Below are positions 39,156 to 48,068 of a DNA stretch of 64,000 nt, in pieces. The first letter of the stretch is position 1; every line of letters begins with the position of its first letter. The stretch comes from Candidatus Eiseniibacteriota bacterium (GTDB lineage Bacteria > Eisenbacteria > RBG-16-71-46 > CAIMUX01). A program made the translations under genes and the position numbers. The notes beneath the pieces were generated by a model, which searched no databases, was not told the origin of the DNA, and worked only from the letters and a program-made list of their open reading frames with translations. The stretch is taken from assembly GCA_016712505.1 (NCBI GenBank), contig JADJQY010000008.1, positions 310,001 to 374,000 of the forward strand. The letters are read 5' to 3'.

Positions 39156-39427
39156 ATCCGAGGGTTCAGTTTCGCCAGGTCGGGGGAGCCAAGGTCGGCT
39201 TCGGCGGTGGCCTGCTGCTCCTCCTGCTCGGCATCGTCACCCTGGTCGGCGTTTTGCTCTCGACTCTGGTGCTGAGCCTCCTCCTGGCCCCGGTCCGCTT
39301 GCTCCTGCGGGCGCGCCGTCCGAAGGCGAACCTCCCGCCGGCCGAGGCGCCGCTGGCGCGCACCGGGACTGATCCCGAGTGGCGGCCCGGCACCGCGATC
39401 GATGCGACCTATGAGGAGGTTCCCTGA
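39152..39427 (+). CDS. Small membrane protein of unknown function
   Basis: A 91-residue protein with one or two hydrophobic segments (GGGLLLLLLGIVTLVGVLL and STLVLSLLLAPVRLLL), then a basic cytoplasmic-type stretch and an acidic tail. It is not recognised as a family. It is translationally coupled to the zinc-ribbon gene upstream, and its stop lies inside the likely ribD start (CTGA). Confidence 0.7.
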   Translation: MNPRVQFRQVGGAKVGFGGGLLLLLLGIVTLVGVLLSTLVLSLLLAPVRLLLRARRPKANLPPAEAPLARTGTDPEWRPGTAIDATYEEVP

Positions 39428-40656
39428 GCCGCCGATCGGACGCGCCCGCGTCCGAGCTGATCGAACCAGCGCTTCGGGCGGCACTCCGGGCCGCAGCTCG
39501 CGGGGCCGGGCGGGTGAGCCCCAATCCGATGGTCGGCGCAGCCCTCGAGTGGCCGGACGGTCGCAGAGAGGTCGCGTACTACCGACGATTCGGGGGCCCG
39601 CACGCCGAAGCGCAGCTCCTCTCCCGACAGACCGGCCGGCTCCCAAGGGGCGTCCGACTCTACGTGACCCTTGAACCCTGTTCGGTGGTGGGGAAGACCC
39701 CAGCCTGCGTCGAGGCGATCCTCCGCGCCCGCCCAGGGCGGGTGATCGTCTCCTGTCTCGATCCCGATCCGCGGGTCGCGGGCCGCGGGATCGCGCAGCT
39801 CCGCGCGGAGGGAATCGCGGTGGAACTTGGGGCGGGGGCCAATCTGTCGCTCGCGCTGAACCACGGGTTCCACCTGGCACACCGTCGAGGTCGCGCTCTC
39901 GTCCGGCTCAAGATCGCCTCCAGTCTCGACGGAAAGCTCGCCACGCAGAGCGGCGAGAGTCAGTGGATCACCTCTCCGGAGTCGCGCCGGGAAGTGCATC
40001 GGGAACGCGCCAGCGCGGACGCGGTGGTCGTCGGGGCCGGGACCCTTGCGGCGGACGATCCCGAACTGACGGTGCGGCACCTGCGCGGACCAGAACCCTC
40101 GAAGATTGTGATAGATTCCACCCTTCGGACCGATCCGAGAGCGCGCATCTGGCGATCGGCGCGCGCGGCGGGTTGGATCGAAGCGGAAACCGCGGAGCGG
40201 CGCACGGGAAACTTCCTCGGCACGGAGGTCGCGGGAGGCGTGCGTTGGATCCGCCGACCGCGACTGATCGTGGCCACGCTCTCCAGTGTTTCGGCCGAGC
40301 GCATCGCGGAGCGGAGGCGCGACGGCTGGGAGGTCTGGACGCTACCGAGCGACCGAACCGGCCGGGTGTCGCTCAAGGCGTTTTCGCGCCGGGCGGCGCG
40401 CGCCGGGTTGCATCGCCTGCTGGTCGAGGCGGGTCCGACCCTGGCCGGGGCGCTGCTCGCGGAGCGCCTGGTCGACGAACTGAGCCTGTACCTCGGACCT
40501 CTGGTGCTGGGCGGAGATCGGAGCTGGAGTGCGGGATTTGCCGCCGCGGCGCTGGCCCGTGCTCCGCAGTTCGAATTGGTGAAGCAACGCAGAATCGGAG
40601 CGGATTGCTGGATCGAGTTCCGGCGCCGTGATTGGAGCGAGGGGCTCGCACTCTGA
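39424..40656 (+). CDS. ribD: Bifunctional riboflavin deaminase/reductase RibD
   Basis: RibD deaminates the pyrimidine from GTP cyclohydrolase II and reduces its ribose side chain. The deaminase zinc site is seen as HAEAQ and PCSVVGKTPACVEAI, followed by the C-terminal reductase domain (SLDGKLAT, LLVEAGPTLAGALL). The frame is closed by a stop at 39,412. The only ATG/GTG-type start, GTG 39514, sits inside the conserved RVSPNPMVGA motif and would remove the N-terminal helix. CTG 39424, five bases after AGGAGG and overlapping the upstream stop, restores that helix, so I call a CTG start (410 residues). Confidence 0.85.
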   Translation: MSRRSDAPASELIEPALRAALRAAARGAGRVSPNPMVGAALEWPDGRREVAYYRRFGGPHAEAQLLSRQTGRLPRGVRLYVTLEPCSVVGKTPACVEAILRARPGRVIVSCLDPDPRVAGRGIAQLRAEGIAVELGAGANLSLALNHGFHLAHRRGRALVRLKIASSLDGKLATQSGESQWITSPESRREVHRERASADAVVVGAGTLAADDPELTVRHLRGPEPSKIVIDSTLRTDPRARIWRSARAAGWIEAETAERRTGNFLGTEVAGGVRWIRRPRLIVATLSSVSAERIAERRRDGWEVWTLPSDRTGRVSLKAFSRRAARAGLHRLLVEAGPTLAGALLAERLVDELSLYLGPLVLGGDRSWSAGFAAAALARAPQFELVKQRRIGADCWIEFRRRDWSEGLAL

Positions 40657-41285
40657 TGTTCACCGGAATCGTGGAAGAGATGGGCGACGTCGTCGGGCGC
40701 GAGGAGATCTCGGTCGGCGTTCGGCTGACCATCCGCGGCGAGCGTACGGTCCCCGGGCTGTCGAGGGGAGACTCCATCGCGGTGAGCGGCGTCTGTCAAA
40801 CCGTGGCCGAGCCGGTCGAAGGGGATCGTCTCCAGGTGATCGCGATCGAGGAGACGCTACGGCGGACGAACTTCCGCGCGCTGGCGATCGGAGCGCGGGT
40901 CAACCTGGAACGGCCGCTGCGCCTGGGCGATCGATTGGGCGGTCACTGGGTTCAAGGGCACGTCGACGGGACAGGTCGGGTGGAGGAGATCCTGAGCAGC
41001 GGGCCGGATCGCGCCATGCAGATCTCGCTTCCGGCCCCTCTCCGCCGGTACGTGGTGGAGAAGGGATCGATCTCGGTGGACGGGGTCAGTCTCACCGTGG
41101 GCCGGGTCGAGGACCGCGCGGAGGGCACCTCCTTCTGGGTCCACCTCATTCCCGAGACACTGGAGCGCACGCTCTTCGGAATCTACACCCTCGGCTGCGA
41201 GGTGAACCTCGAGGTCGACATCCTGGCCAAATACATCCTTCGCGCAGGGGAAGTCGACGCGCTGGGCACCGGAGAAGCTCGATGA
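40656..41285 (+). CDS. ribE: Riboflavin synthase, alpha chain
   Basis: A 209-residue enzyme that dismutates two 6,7-dimethyl-8-ribityllumazines to riboflavin. It has the two lumazine-binding repeats: MFTGIVEEMG at the start with GGHWVQGHVDGTG, and GSISVDGVSLTV in the second half. ATG 40656 overlaps the ribD stop by one base (TGATG). It lies in the order ribD-ribE-ribBA-ribH. No FMN riboswitch is visible upstream of the operon. Confidence 0.96.
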   Translation: MFTGIVEEMGDVVGREEISVGVRLTIRGERTVPGLSRGDSIAVSGVCQTVAEPVEGDRLQVIAIEETLRRTNFRALAIGARVNLERPLRLGDRLGGHWVQGHVDGTGRVEEILSSGPDRAMQISLPAPLRRYVVEKGSISVDGVSLTVGRVEDRAEGTSFWVHLIPETLERTLFGIYTLGCEVNLEVDILAKYILRAGEVDALGTGEAR

Positions 41286-42553
41286 ACACCCGAGACACCG
41301 AGACCCCCGAGCGTCCGGGGCGCCGCCCCGGGGTCCCGGCGCTGGCCACCGTCTCCCAGGCGATCGAGGCGATTCGTCAGGGCGAGATGGTGATCGTCGT
41401 GGACGACGAAGATCGCGAGAACGAGGGCGATCTCATCATGGCCGCCGAGCGTGTGACCCCCGACGCGATCAACTTCATGGCCCGATTCGGCCGCGGCTTG
41501 ATCTGCGCCCCGATGGAGGAAGATCGCCTCCATCAGCTCGATCTCCACGCCATGGTCTCGACCAACACCGCCAAACTGGGAACGCCGTTCACTGTATCGG
41601 TCGACGCACTGCAGGGAACCTCGAGCGGCATCTCCGCCTTCGACCGGGCCGAGACCGTGCGGGCGCTGATCGACCCCCGCACCCGACCCGAGGATCTCGG
41701 GCGACCAGGTCACATCTTCCCGCTGATCGCCCGGCGCGGCGGGGTGCTCCGCCGAGCCGGTCACACCGAGGCGACGGTCGATCTGGCCCGATTGGCTGGT
41801 CTCTATCCGGCCGGCGTGCTCTGCGAAATCATGAGTGAGGATGGAACCATGGCGCGCCTCCCGGAGCTGCTCCGGTTCGGCGCGGAGCACAACCTCTGCG
41901 TGCTCACCATCGCCTCCTTGATCGAGTACCGGAAGAAGACGGAGAAGTTGGTGCGTCGGGTGGTCGACACCGAGCTCCCGACCCTGTGGGGCCCCTTCCG
42001 CCTCCATCTCTACGAGAACACCATCGAGGGGGACCACCATGTGGCCCTGGTGCTGGGCGAGGTCAGCCAGGGGGATGCGGTGCTGGTTCGGGTCCACTCG
42101 GAGTGTCTGACCGGCGACGCGCTCGGCTCTCTACGCTGCGACTGTGGTCCGCAGCGTGAGCGGGCGCTGGAGATGATCCGCGCAGAGGGACGCGGAGTGT
42201 TTCTCTACATGCGCCAGGAAGGCCGCGGTATCGGGTTGCTCAACAAAATGCGCGCCTACCATCTCCAGGACCAGGGGCTCGACACGGTGGAGGCCAACGT
42301 GCAGCTCGGGTTCCGCCCGGACGAGCGCGACTACGGCATCGGCGCGCAGATCCTGACCGATCTCGGGCTCACCCGCATCCGGCTCCTGACCAACAACCCG
42401 ACCAAGCGGGTCGGTATCTCGGCCCACGGTCTCGAGGTGGTGGAGCGGGTGGCGCTCGAGATTCCGCGCAATCCGCACAACGAACGGTATCTCGCGACCA
42501 AGCGCGACAAGATGGGCCACCTGTTGGAGCTGAAGAAGGAGGAGGGAGCATGA
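41282..42553 (+). CDS. ribBA: Bifunctional 3,4-dihydroxy-2-butanone-4-phosphate synthase / GTP cyclohydrolase II
   Basis: A 423-residue fusion supplying both precursors of riboflavin. The N-terminal RibB half carries VVDDEDRENEGDL and GHTEATVDLARLAG. The C-terminal RibA half carries the zinc cysteines of HSECLTGDALGSLRCDCG, the GTP-binding MRQEGRGIGL and NNPTKRVG. Its start overlaps the ribE stop (ATGA) and its stop overlaps the ribH start. The long upstream extension of the frame is antisense-type noise over ribE. Confidence 0.97.
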   Translation: MNTRDTETPERPGRRPGVPALATVSQAIEAIRQGEMVIVVDDEDRENEGDLIMAAERVTPDAINFMARFGRGLICAPMEEDRLHQLDLHAMVSTNTAKLGTPFTVSVDALQGTSSGISAFDRAETVRALIDPRTRPEDLGRPGHIFPLIARRGGVLRRAGHTEATVDLARLAGLYPAGVLCEIMSEDGTMARLPELLRFGAEHNLCVLTIASLIEYRKKTEKLVRRVVDTELPTLWGPFRLHLYENTIEGDHHVALVLGEVSQGDAVLVRVHSECLTGDALGSLRCDCGPQRERALEMIRAEGRGVFLYMRQEGRGIGLLNKMRAYHLQDQGLDTVEANVQLGFRPDERDYGIGAQILTDLGLTRIRLLTNNPTKRVGISAHGLEVVERVALEIPRNPHNERYLATKRDKMGHLLELKKEEGA

Positions 42554-43035
42554 TCGAGCACCGGGGCGCGCTCGACGGCAAGGGACGCCGCTTCGCGCTG
42601 ATCGCCAGTCGCTACAGCCCGCTCATCATGAACGAGCTGGTTCGGGGGGCGCAGGCCTGTCTCGAACAGCACGGGGTCGAAGGTGAGCGGATCGAGCTCT
42701 TCTGGGTGCCGGGCTCGTTCGAAATCCCGGCGGCGGCGCGCGCCGCCGCGGAAAGCGGCCGGTTCGACGCCATCGTGGCCCTCGGTTGCATCATCAAGGG
42801 GGCGACCAGTCACGATCAGATCATCGCCCGCGAAGTTGCCTCCGGCCTCTCCCGCATCGCTCAGGAGACCGGAATCCCGTGCGCCCTGGGCGTCATCACC
42901 GTCGAGACGGTGGAGCAGGCACTGGAGCGCGCCGGGGTGAAGTCGGGCGGACGCGGCTGGGAGGCCGCCCTCTCGGCGCTCGAGATGGCGAACCTCATCA
43001 CCGCCCTGCGCGCCCCGCGACCCCGGAAGAAGTAG
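42550..43035 (+). CDS. ribH: 6,7-dimethyl-8-ribityllumazine synthase
   Basis: A 161-residue lumazine synthase, usually a 60-mer or pentamer. It shows WVPGSFEIPAAA and the conserved VALGCIIKGATSHD followed by the C-terminal helix. It is coupled to ribBA by ATGA. It lies three bases upstream of nusB, a common arrangement. Confidence 0.96.
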   Translation: MIEHRGALDGKGRRFALIASRYSPLIMNELVRGAQACLEQHGVEGERIELFWVPGSFEIPAAARAAAESGRFDAIVALGCIIKGATSHDQIIAREVASGLSRIAQETGIPCALGVITVETVEQALERAGVKSGGRGWEAALSALEMANLITALRAPRPRKK

Positions 43036-43038
43036 CCG

Positions 43039-43491
43039 TTGCTCGGGGGACGTCACAAGGCGCGGGAGATCCTCTTTCGTGTGCTCTTCGAGGTCGACAT
43101 TACCGGGGACGATCCCCGCGATGCGCTCGAGGGCACGATCGGCCGCTTCCGCCTCACCGAGGAAGGGCGCGATCACGCCGTGGCCATGGCCGCAGCCTAC
43201 ACTGCGCGACGCGCGGAGATCGACGATCTGTTGCGCGCGCGGCTCCAGAACTGGACCCTCGAGCGCCTCTCCGGCGTTGCGCGGACGCTGCTCCGCCTCG
43301 CCGCCATCGAGTTGCTCGAAGCCCGCGACGTCCCCTCGCCGGTGATCCTCGACGAGGCGATCCGCCTGGCGCAGCGCTATGGCGAGGAGGACTCGGCCGG
43401 GTTCATCAACGGGGTACTCGACCCCCTGGCTCGCGCGGTGCGCGGGGAGGATCGGATGCCGCGGCCGGCCCGCGGGGGAACGAAGGGATGA
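43039..43491 (+). CDS. nusB: Transcription antitermination factor NusB
   Basis: A 150-residue all-helical NusB protein that acts in rRNA antitermination. Family features are RHKAREILFRVLFEVD at the N-terminus and VILDEAIRLAQRYGEEDSAGFINGVLD near the C-terminus (core EAIRLAQRYG). The start is TTG 43039, the only candidate right after the ribH stop. Its stop overlaps the next start (ATGA). Confidence 0.92.
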   Translation: MLGGRHKAREILFRVLFEVDITGDDPRDALEGTIGRFRLTEEGRDHAVAMAAAYTARRAEIDDLLRARLQNWTLERLSGVARTLLRLAAIELLEARDVPSPVILDEAIRLAQRYGEEDSAGFINGVLDPLARAVRGEDRMPRPARGGTKG

Positions 43492-44288
43492 GTCAGAGGC
43501 AGTCGACCCCGGGGCACTGGGAGCGCTACTGGGCGGAGCGCGAGGAGATCGACGACGTCTACTCGAATGAGGATCGGATCAAACGACAGCTCGATCCGCT
43601 TCCGGTCGAGGGGCGCTGGGTCATGGAGGTTGGCGCCGGGTCGGGACGCGACAGCCTGGACCTGGCTCGGCGGGGCGCCCGGGTGGTGGTGCTCGACTAC
43701 GTCCGCAGCTCGTTCAAGGTGATCCGACGTCAAGCCGATGCCCTCGGGCTCGAGGTGCACTGTGTTTGCGCCGATGCGCGCAATATGCCGTTTCGGGAGG
43801 GGAGCTTCGACCTCGTCTTCCACCAGGGCCTGATGGAGCACTTCCGCGATCCGCTGCCACTCCTGCGCGACAACACCCGCGTGCTCCGCCTCGGCGGGCA
43901 TCTGCTGGTCGATGTTCCGCAACGGTGGCACGTCTACACCGCGGCGAAGCATGTCATGATCGCGCTCGATCGCTGGTTCGCCGGCTGGGAGACCGAGTAC
44001 TCCCCGCGCGAACTCGAGGGGCTGGTGCGGCAGGGGGGACTCTCGGTGGTCCACACCTACGGTGAGTGGATGGTGCCGGGGTTCTTCTACCGCTCCCTCC
44101 GCTACGCGCTGATGCGGAGCGGCCTGGGCAAGCTCCCCAAGTATCCGCCGGAGATCTGGCCGCTCGCGCCGCTCGGCCGCGGTTGGCGGGCCTTCCTGCG
44201 CGCCCGCCGGGTCGGGCTCTATACCTGCGCCATGATCGGGACCTTGGGCCGGAAGACCGTTGAGGGAGCATGGGCCGGAAGATCCTGA
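43488..44288 (+). CDS. Class I SAM-dependent methyltransferase
   Basis: A 266-residue methyltransferase with SAM-binding motif I VMEVGAGSGRDSLDLA, acidic motif II VVVLDY, and the post-motif FDLVFHQGLMEHF. The C-terminal part is longer and basic. It opens the polysaccharide operon and overlaps the following glycosyltransferase by 19 bases, so the likely substrate is a sugar, lipid-linked glycan or quinone-like lipid; this is context only. The true start is ATG 43488, coupled to nusB. Confidence 0.85.
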   Translation: MSQRQSTPGHWERYWAEREEIDDVYSNEDRIKRQLDPLPVEGRWVMEVGAGSGRDSLDLARRGARVVVLDYVRSSFKVIRRQADALGLEVHCVCADARNMPFREGSFDLVFHQGLMEHFRDPLPLLRDNTRVLRLGGHLLVDVPQRWHVYTAAKHVMIALDRWFAGWETEYSPRELEGLVRQGGLSVVHTYGEWMVPGFFYRSLRYALMRSGLGKLPKYPPEIWPLAPLGRGWRAFLRARRVGLYTCAMIGTLGRKTVEGAWAGRS

Positions 44289-45394
44289 TCGTCAGCTACC
44301 GGGACCTGCGCCATCCGGAGATGGGGGGGGCCGAGGTGATCATCCACGAGATCTACCGGCGGCTTCAGGCCGCGGGGCACCCGGTGACCTTCCTCACCGG
44401 CTCGTTTCCGGGGGCCAGTCCGCGGGATGAGATCGACGGCATGGAGGTGATCCGGACCGGCAACGTCTGGAACTTCAACTTCGCCGCGCCGCTCTACTAT
44501 CGAAACCGGCTCCGGTCGCGCGGCTACGACGTGATCGTCGAGGACCTGAACAAGCTTCCGTTCTACATGCCGCTGGTGGCCGGCGAGACGCCGGTGCTGG
44601 TCAACATCCCGCACCTTTTCGGCACCACCGTCTTCCAGCAGGCGCCGGCTCCGATCGGACTCTATGTCTGGGCCCAGGAGCAGACGATTCCGGGCGTCTA
44701 TCGACGCTCCCACTTCCAGGTCCTTTCCGACAGTACGCACGACGACCTGCTCGCGCGGGGGATCCCCCGCGACCGACTGCATGTGATCCGCTCCGGCATC
44801 GATCACGGCTACTATGTTCCCCCGGAGCGAGGAGACGACCTGCCCGGGCCGGTGATCCTCTATCTCGGGCGGCTCAAGAAGTACAAGTGCATCGAGTATC
44901 CGATCGAGGTGCTCGGCGAACTGGCGGTCTCGGTACCGGGAGTGGAATACTGGATCGTCGGTGAGGGAGACTACCGGGAGGAACTGGAGCGGATCGCCGC
45001 GGAGCGCGGGGTCGCCGCCCGGGTGAAGTTCCTCGGCTTCAAGGAAGGGGTGGAAAAGCTCGAGATCCTGCACCGCACGCGGGTCTTGGTCTACACCTCG
45101 CCCAAGGAGGGGTGGGGGCTGTCGGTCATCGAGGGAAATGCCTGCGGGGTTCCTTGCGTGGCCAGTCACTCGCCGGGACTCCGCGAGTCGGTGCGCGACG
45201 GAGAGACCGGGTACCTGGTGCCGCATGGGGATCTCCCGGCGCTGCGCGACCGCCTGGCGCGGCTGCTCACCGACGACTCCCACTGGCGTGCGATGTCGGC
45301 GCAAGCCCTTTCCTGGGCCGCGCGGTTCAGCTGGGAGCACATGGGGGATGAGACGCTCGGCCTGATCGAGCGGGTCGTGGCGGAGCGAAGTTGA
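44270..45394 (+). CDS. Glycosyltransferase, GT4 family
   Basis: A 374-residue GT-B fold retaining glycosyltransferase. The N-terminal domain has GGAEVIIHEIYRRL; the C-terminal nucleotide-sugar-binding part shows VILYLGRLKKYKCIEYPIEV (core YLGRLKKYK), the family EX7E-like VYTSPKEGWGLSVIEGNACG and VASHSPGLRESV. It is predicted to be cytoplasmic and membrane-associated, adding a sugar to a lipid-linked glycan. Overlap with the preceding methyltransferase suggests they act on one product. Confidence 0.88.
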   Translation: MGRKILIVSYRDLRHPEMGGAEVIIHEIYRRLQAAGHPVTFLTGSFPGASPRDEIDGMEVIRTGNVWNFNFAAPLYYRNRLRSRGYDVIVEDLNKLPFYMPLVAGETPVLVNIPHLFGTTVFQQAPAPIGLYVWAQEQTIPGVYRRSHFQVLSDSTHDDLLARGIPRDRLHVIRSGIDHGYYVPPERGDDLPGPVILYLGRLKKYKCIEYPIEVLGELAVSVPGVEYWIVGEGDYREELERIAAERGVAARVKFLGFKEGVEKLEILHRTRVLVYTSPKEGWGLSVIEGNACGVPCVASHSPGLRESVRDGETGYLVPHGDLPALRDRLARLLTDDSHWRAMSAQALSWAARFSWEHMGDETLGLIERVVAERS

Positions 45395-45500
45395 ACCGGC
45401 CGGTGGACTCCAGCCGGTGCAAACCGGAGCTCCGGTGAGCCAGGCAGGCACGACGAGTCAACCGGTGGGCGTCGCGGTCGGCGCGCCACGAGGGGAGCGA

Positions 45501-48068
45501 ATGAACTTGACCAGACGGAAGCTCGATCTGATCGGCGCGGGCGTAGTGTTGCTCGTGACCCAGATCGTCTATCTGCTCACCATGAACCGGAGCTGCCCGT
45601 TCTGGGACAGCGGAGAGTTCATCGCCACCTCGTACATCCTCGGGATTCCTCACCCGCCGGGCACGCCGCTCTATGTCTTGATCGGACGGATCTTCACCCT
45701 GCTCCCGGTCTTCGGCGACATCGCGTCCCGCGTCAACTGGCTCTCTGCTCTCGCCTCCAGCCTTGGCGCGGTGTTCGCCTTCCTGGTGACGAGCGAGATC
45801 GTGCGCGTCTGGCGGCGGGCCGCTTCCGGCGCCGCCCCGCGGATGGCGGCGGAGGACGAGCGCGCCGGAATCGACGGCTACGCCTGGTGTGGATTCTTCG
45901 GCGGGCTGGTGGCGGCACTCTTCACCGCGTTCTCGCGCACCTATTGGGACAACGCCATCGAAGCCGAGGTCTACTCGCTCTCCAGCTTCCTCATGATGAT
46001 GGCCGCCTGGATGGTCCTGCGCTGGGCACGGACCGAGGGCGCGCACGGGGTGCGCAACGGCTGGTTCCTCCTGCTCTACTACCTGATCTGCCTCTCGATG
46101 GGCATCCACCTCGGGACGTTCCTCGTCCTGCCCGGAATCGTACTCTTCATGCTCCTCTGGGATCGCTCGAGCTTCGGCGGCTCCGTGGTCTCGGCCTGGG
46201 CGGTGGCCGGCATCGTGGTCCTGTTGCACCCCGGAATGCTCCCCACCCTGGGGCTCAAGATCTGGGCTCCCCTGCTCCTCGGCGTCCTCGTCTGGTCGGC
46301 TCTTCGTCCGGCCATGATGCCGGGTGAGCGCTCGGCCTTCGGTCCGCGAGGGCTCGTCAGCTGGTGCGCGCTGGCCGCGATTCTCGGGATGTCGACCCAC
46401 TTCTATCTGATGATCCGCGCCTCGCTCAACCCGGCGATCAACGAGGCCGATCCCGAAACCTGGAGCGCGCTCTGGAAGGTGCTGACCCGCGATCAGTACA
46501 AGCCCGCGAATCCGTTCCTGGAGCGTCAAGCCCCCTGGAGCATCCAGTTCACCAAGCATTTCTGGGACTACGCGCGCGACCAGTTCTCCCTCGGCATCCG
46601 TCCGCTGGCCGTCGGATGGTACCTCCCGTATCTGCTCGGCCTCTGGGGGCTGGTCGCCAGCTTCCGCCGGGAGAAGAAGACCGCGGCGTTGCTCGGGGTC
46701 AGCTGCCTGATCATGAGCCTGGGCATGGTCTTCTACCTCAACTTCAAGGACGACGAGGTCCGGGACCGGGACTACTTCTTCGTCGCCGCCTTCCAGTTCT
46801 TCGCCGTCTGGGTCGGGCTCGGCGTGGCCTCGATCCTGGCCTCGGTGCGGGCACCCGAGGAGGCGACATCGCCGGGGACCGGGGATGCGCCTGCCCCCGC
46901 GCGGGGAGAGATTGCCCGGTCGCTCCCGCCGATGTTCGCCCTGCTCGGACTGCTCTTCACCGCGCTGCCGTTCCTCACCATGCGCACCTACTGGTTCACC
47001 CACGACCGGAGCAAGTTCTTCGTCGCCCGGGACTACGCCTACAACATGCTCCAGCCGCTCGAGCCGAACGCCATCCTCTTCACCAACGGGGACAATGACA
47101 CCTTCCCACTCTGGTATCTCCAGTTCGTGGAGAAGGTGCGCACCGATGTGATCGTGGCCAACCTCTCCTTGCTCAACACCAACTGGTACATCAAGCAGCT
47201 CAAGAACGAGCATGGCCTGGAGTTCGGCTGGACCGACGAGCAGATCGACAAACTCCATCCCTACCTCGACCGGAACGACCAGATCGTCATGGTCAAGGAT
47301 CTCGCCGCAGCCCGCCTGATCGAGTACGAGCAGGCGCGCCGGCCGATGCATCTCGCGGTCACCGTCCCGGACCAGCTCGGGCTCGAGAATCGCCTGGAGA
47401 TGAAGGGGCTCTCCTTCGCCATCCTCGAGTCGAAGCCGGGGGGGGAGCGGATCGACGTGGAGGCGACCACCCGGAACCTGCGCGACGTGTTCCTCTATCG
47501 CGGCCTGCTCCGAGCGGACGGGACCTACGATGACGAGGTTTACAAGGACGAGAACGCCCGTCGCCTGACCCAGAACTACGCTGCCGGCTGGCTGCGCGCG
47601 GCCGAGGAGTACCTCAATCAGGGGCTGGACGATCAGGCGATGGAAGCGGTGCAGCAGGCCTCCAAGATCTCCCCGCGCTCCGAGACGGTGCAGTACTCCC
47701 TCGGCGTGCTCCTGCTCCGGTCCGGCCGCTTCCCCGAGGCGGAGGAGCTGCTGGCCAAGGTGGCCAACGCCGGGTCGACCGATCCGCGAATCCACCGCAT
47801 GCTCGGCCGGTCGCTCGAGGGGCAGGGGAAGGAGGAGCAGGCCGAGGTCGCCTACCGCCGGGCCTATGAGCTCGATCCCACCGACTTCGACGCCATGCGC
47901 GAGGTCTTCAGCTACCTCTGGGACTCCCGCGCGCGCTATGGCGACGCCCTGCGCGTGCTCGATCAATGGGTGGCGCAGAATCCGAACGATCCGGTCACGG
48001 CCGACATCGCGCGGGTGCGCCAGGACTATGCCGACTCCCTCTCCCGGAAAGGAATCAGTCTGCAATGA
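45501..48068 (+). CDS. DUF2723 family membrane glycosyltransferase with C-terminal TPR repeats
   Basis: An 855-residue polytopic protein. The N-terminus matches DUF2723 (GT-C type protein O-glycosyltransferase-like): NRSCPFWDSGEFIATSYILG then HPPGTPLYVLIGRIF, with the acidic DSGE in the first outer loop as the likely catalytic site. About ten membrane helices follow. The last ~160 residues are TPR repeats (GLDDQAMEAVQQASKISPRS style). ATG 45501 has GGGGAG upstream; GTG codons at 45,417 and 45,435 are alternatives. The family is typical of FCB bacteria and may glycosylate secreted surface proteins. Confidence 0.87.
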   Translation: MNLTRRKLDLIGAGVVLLVTQIVYLLTMNRSCPFWDSGEFIATSYILGIPHPPGTPLYVLIGRIFTLLPVFGDIASRVNWLSALASSLGAVFAFLVTSEIVRVWRRAASGAAPRMAAEDERAGIDGYAWCGFFGGLVAALFTAFSRTYWDNAIEAEVYSLSSFLMMMAAWMVLRWARTEGAHGVRNGWFLLLYYLICLSMGIHLGTFLVLPGIVLFMLLWDRSSFGGSVVSAWAVAGIVVLLHPGMLPTLGLKIWAPLLLGVLVWSALRPAMMPGERSAFGPRGLVSWCALAAILGMSTHFYLMIRASLNPAINEADPETWSALWKVLTRDQYKPANPFLERQAPWSIQFTKHFWDYARDQFSLGIRPLAVGWYLPYLLGLWGLVASFRREKKTAALLGVSCLIMSLGMVFYLNFKDDEVRDRDYFFVAAFQFFAVWVGLGVASILASVRAPEEATSPGTGDAPAPARGEIARSLPPMFALLGLLFTALPFLTMRTYWFTHDRSKFFVARDYAYNMLQPLEPNAILFTNGDNDTFPLWYLQFVEKVRTDVIVANLSLLNTNWYIKQLKNEHGLEFGWTDEQIDKLHPYLDRNDQIVMVKDLAAARLIEYEQARRPMHLAVTVPDQLGLENRLEMKGLSFAILESKPGGERIDVEATTRNLRDVFLYRGLLRADGTYDDEVYKDENARRLTQNYAAGWLRAAEEYLNQGLDDQAMEAVQQASKISPRSETVQYSLGVLLLRSGRFPEAEELLAKVANAGSTDPRIHRMLGRSLEGQGKEEQAEVAYRRAYELDPTDFDAMREVFSYLWDSRARYGDALRVLDQWVAQNPNDPVTADIARVRQDYADSLSRKGISLQ

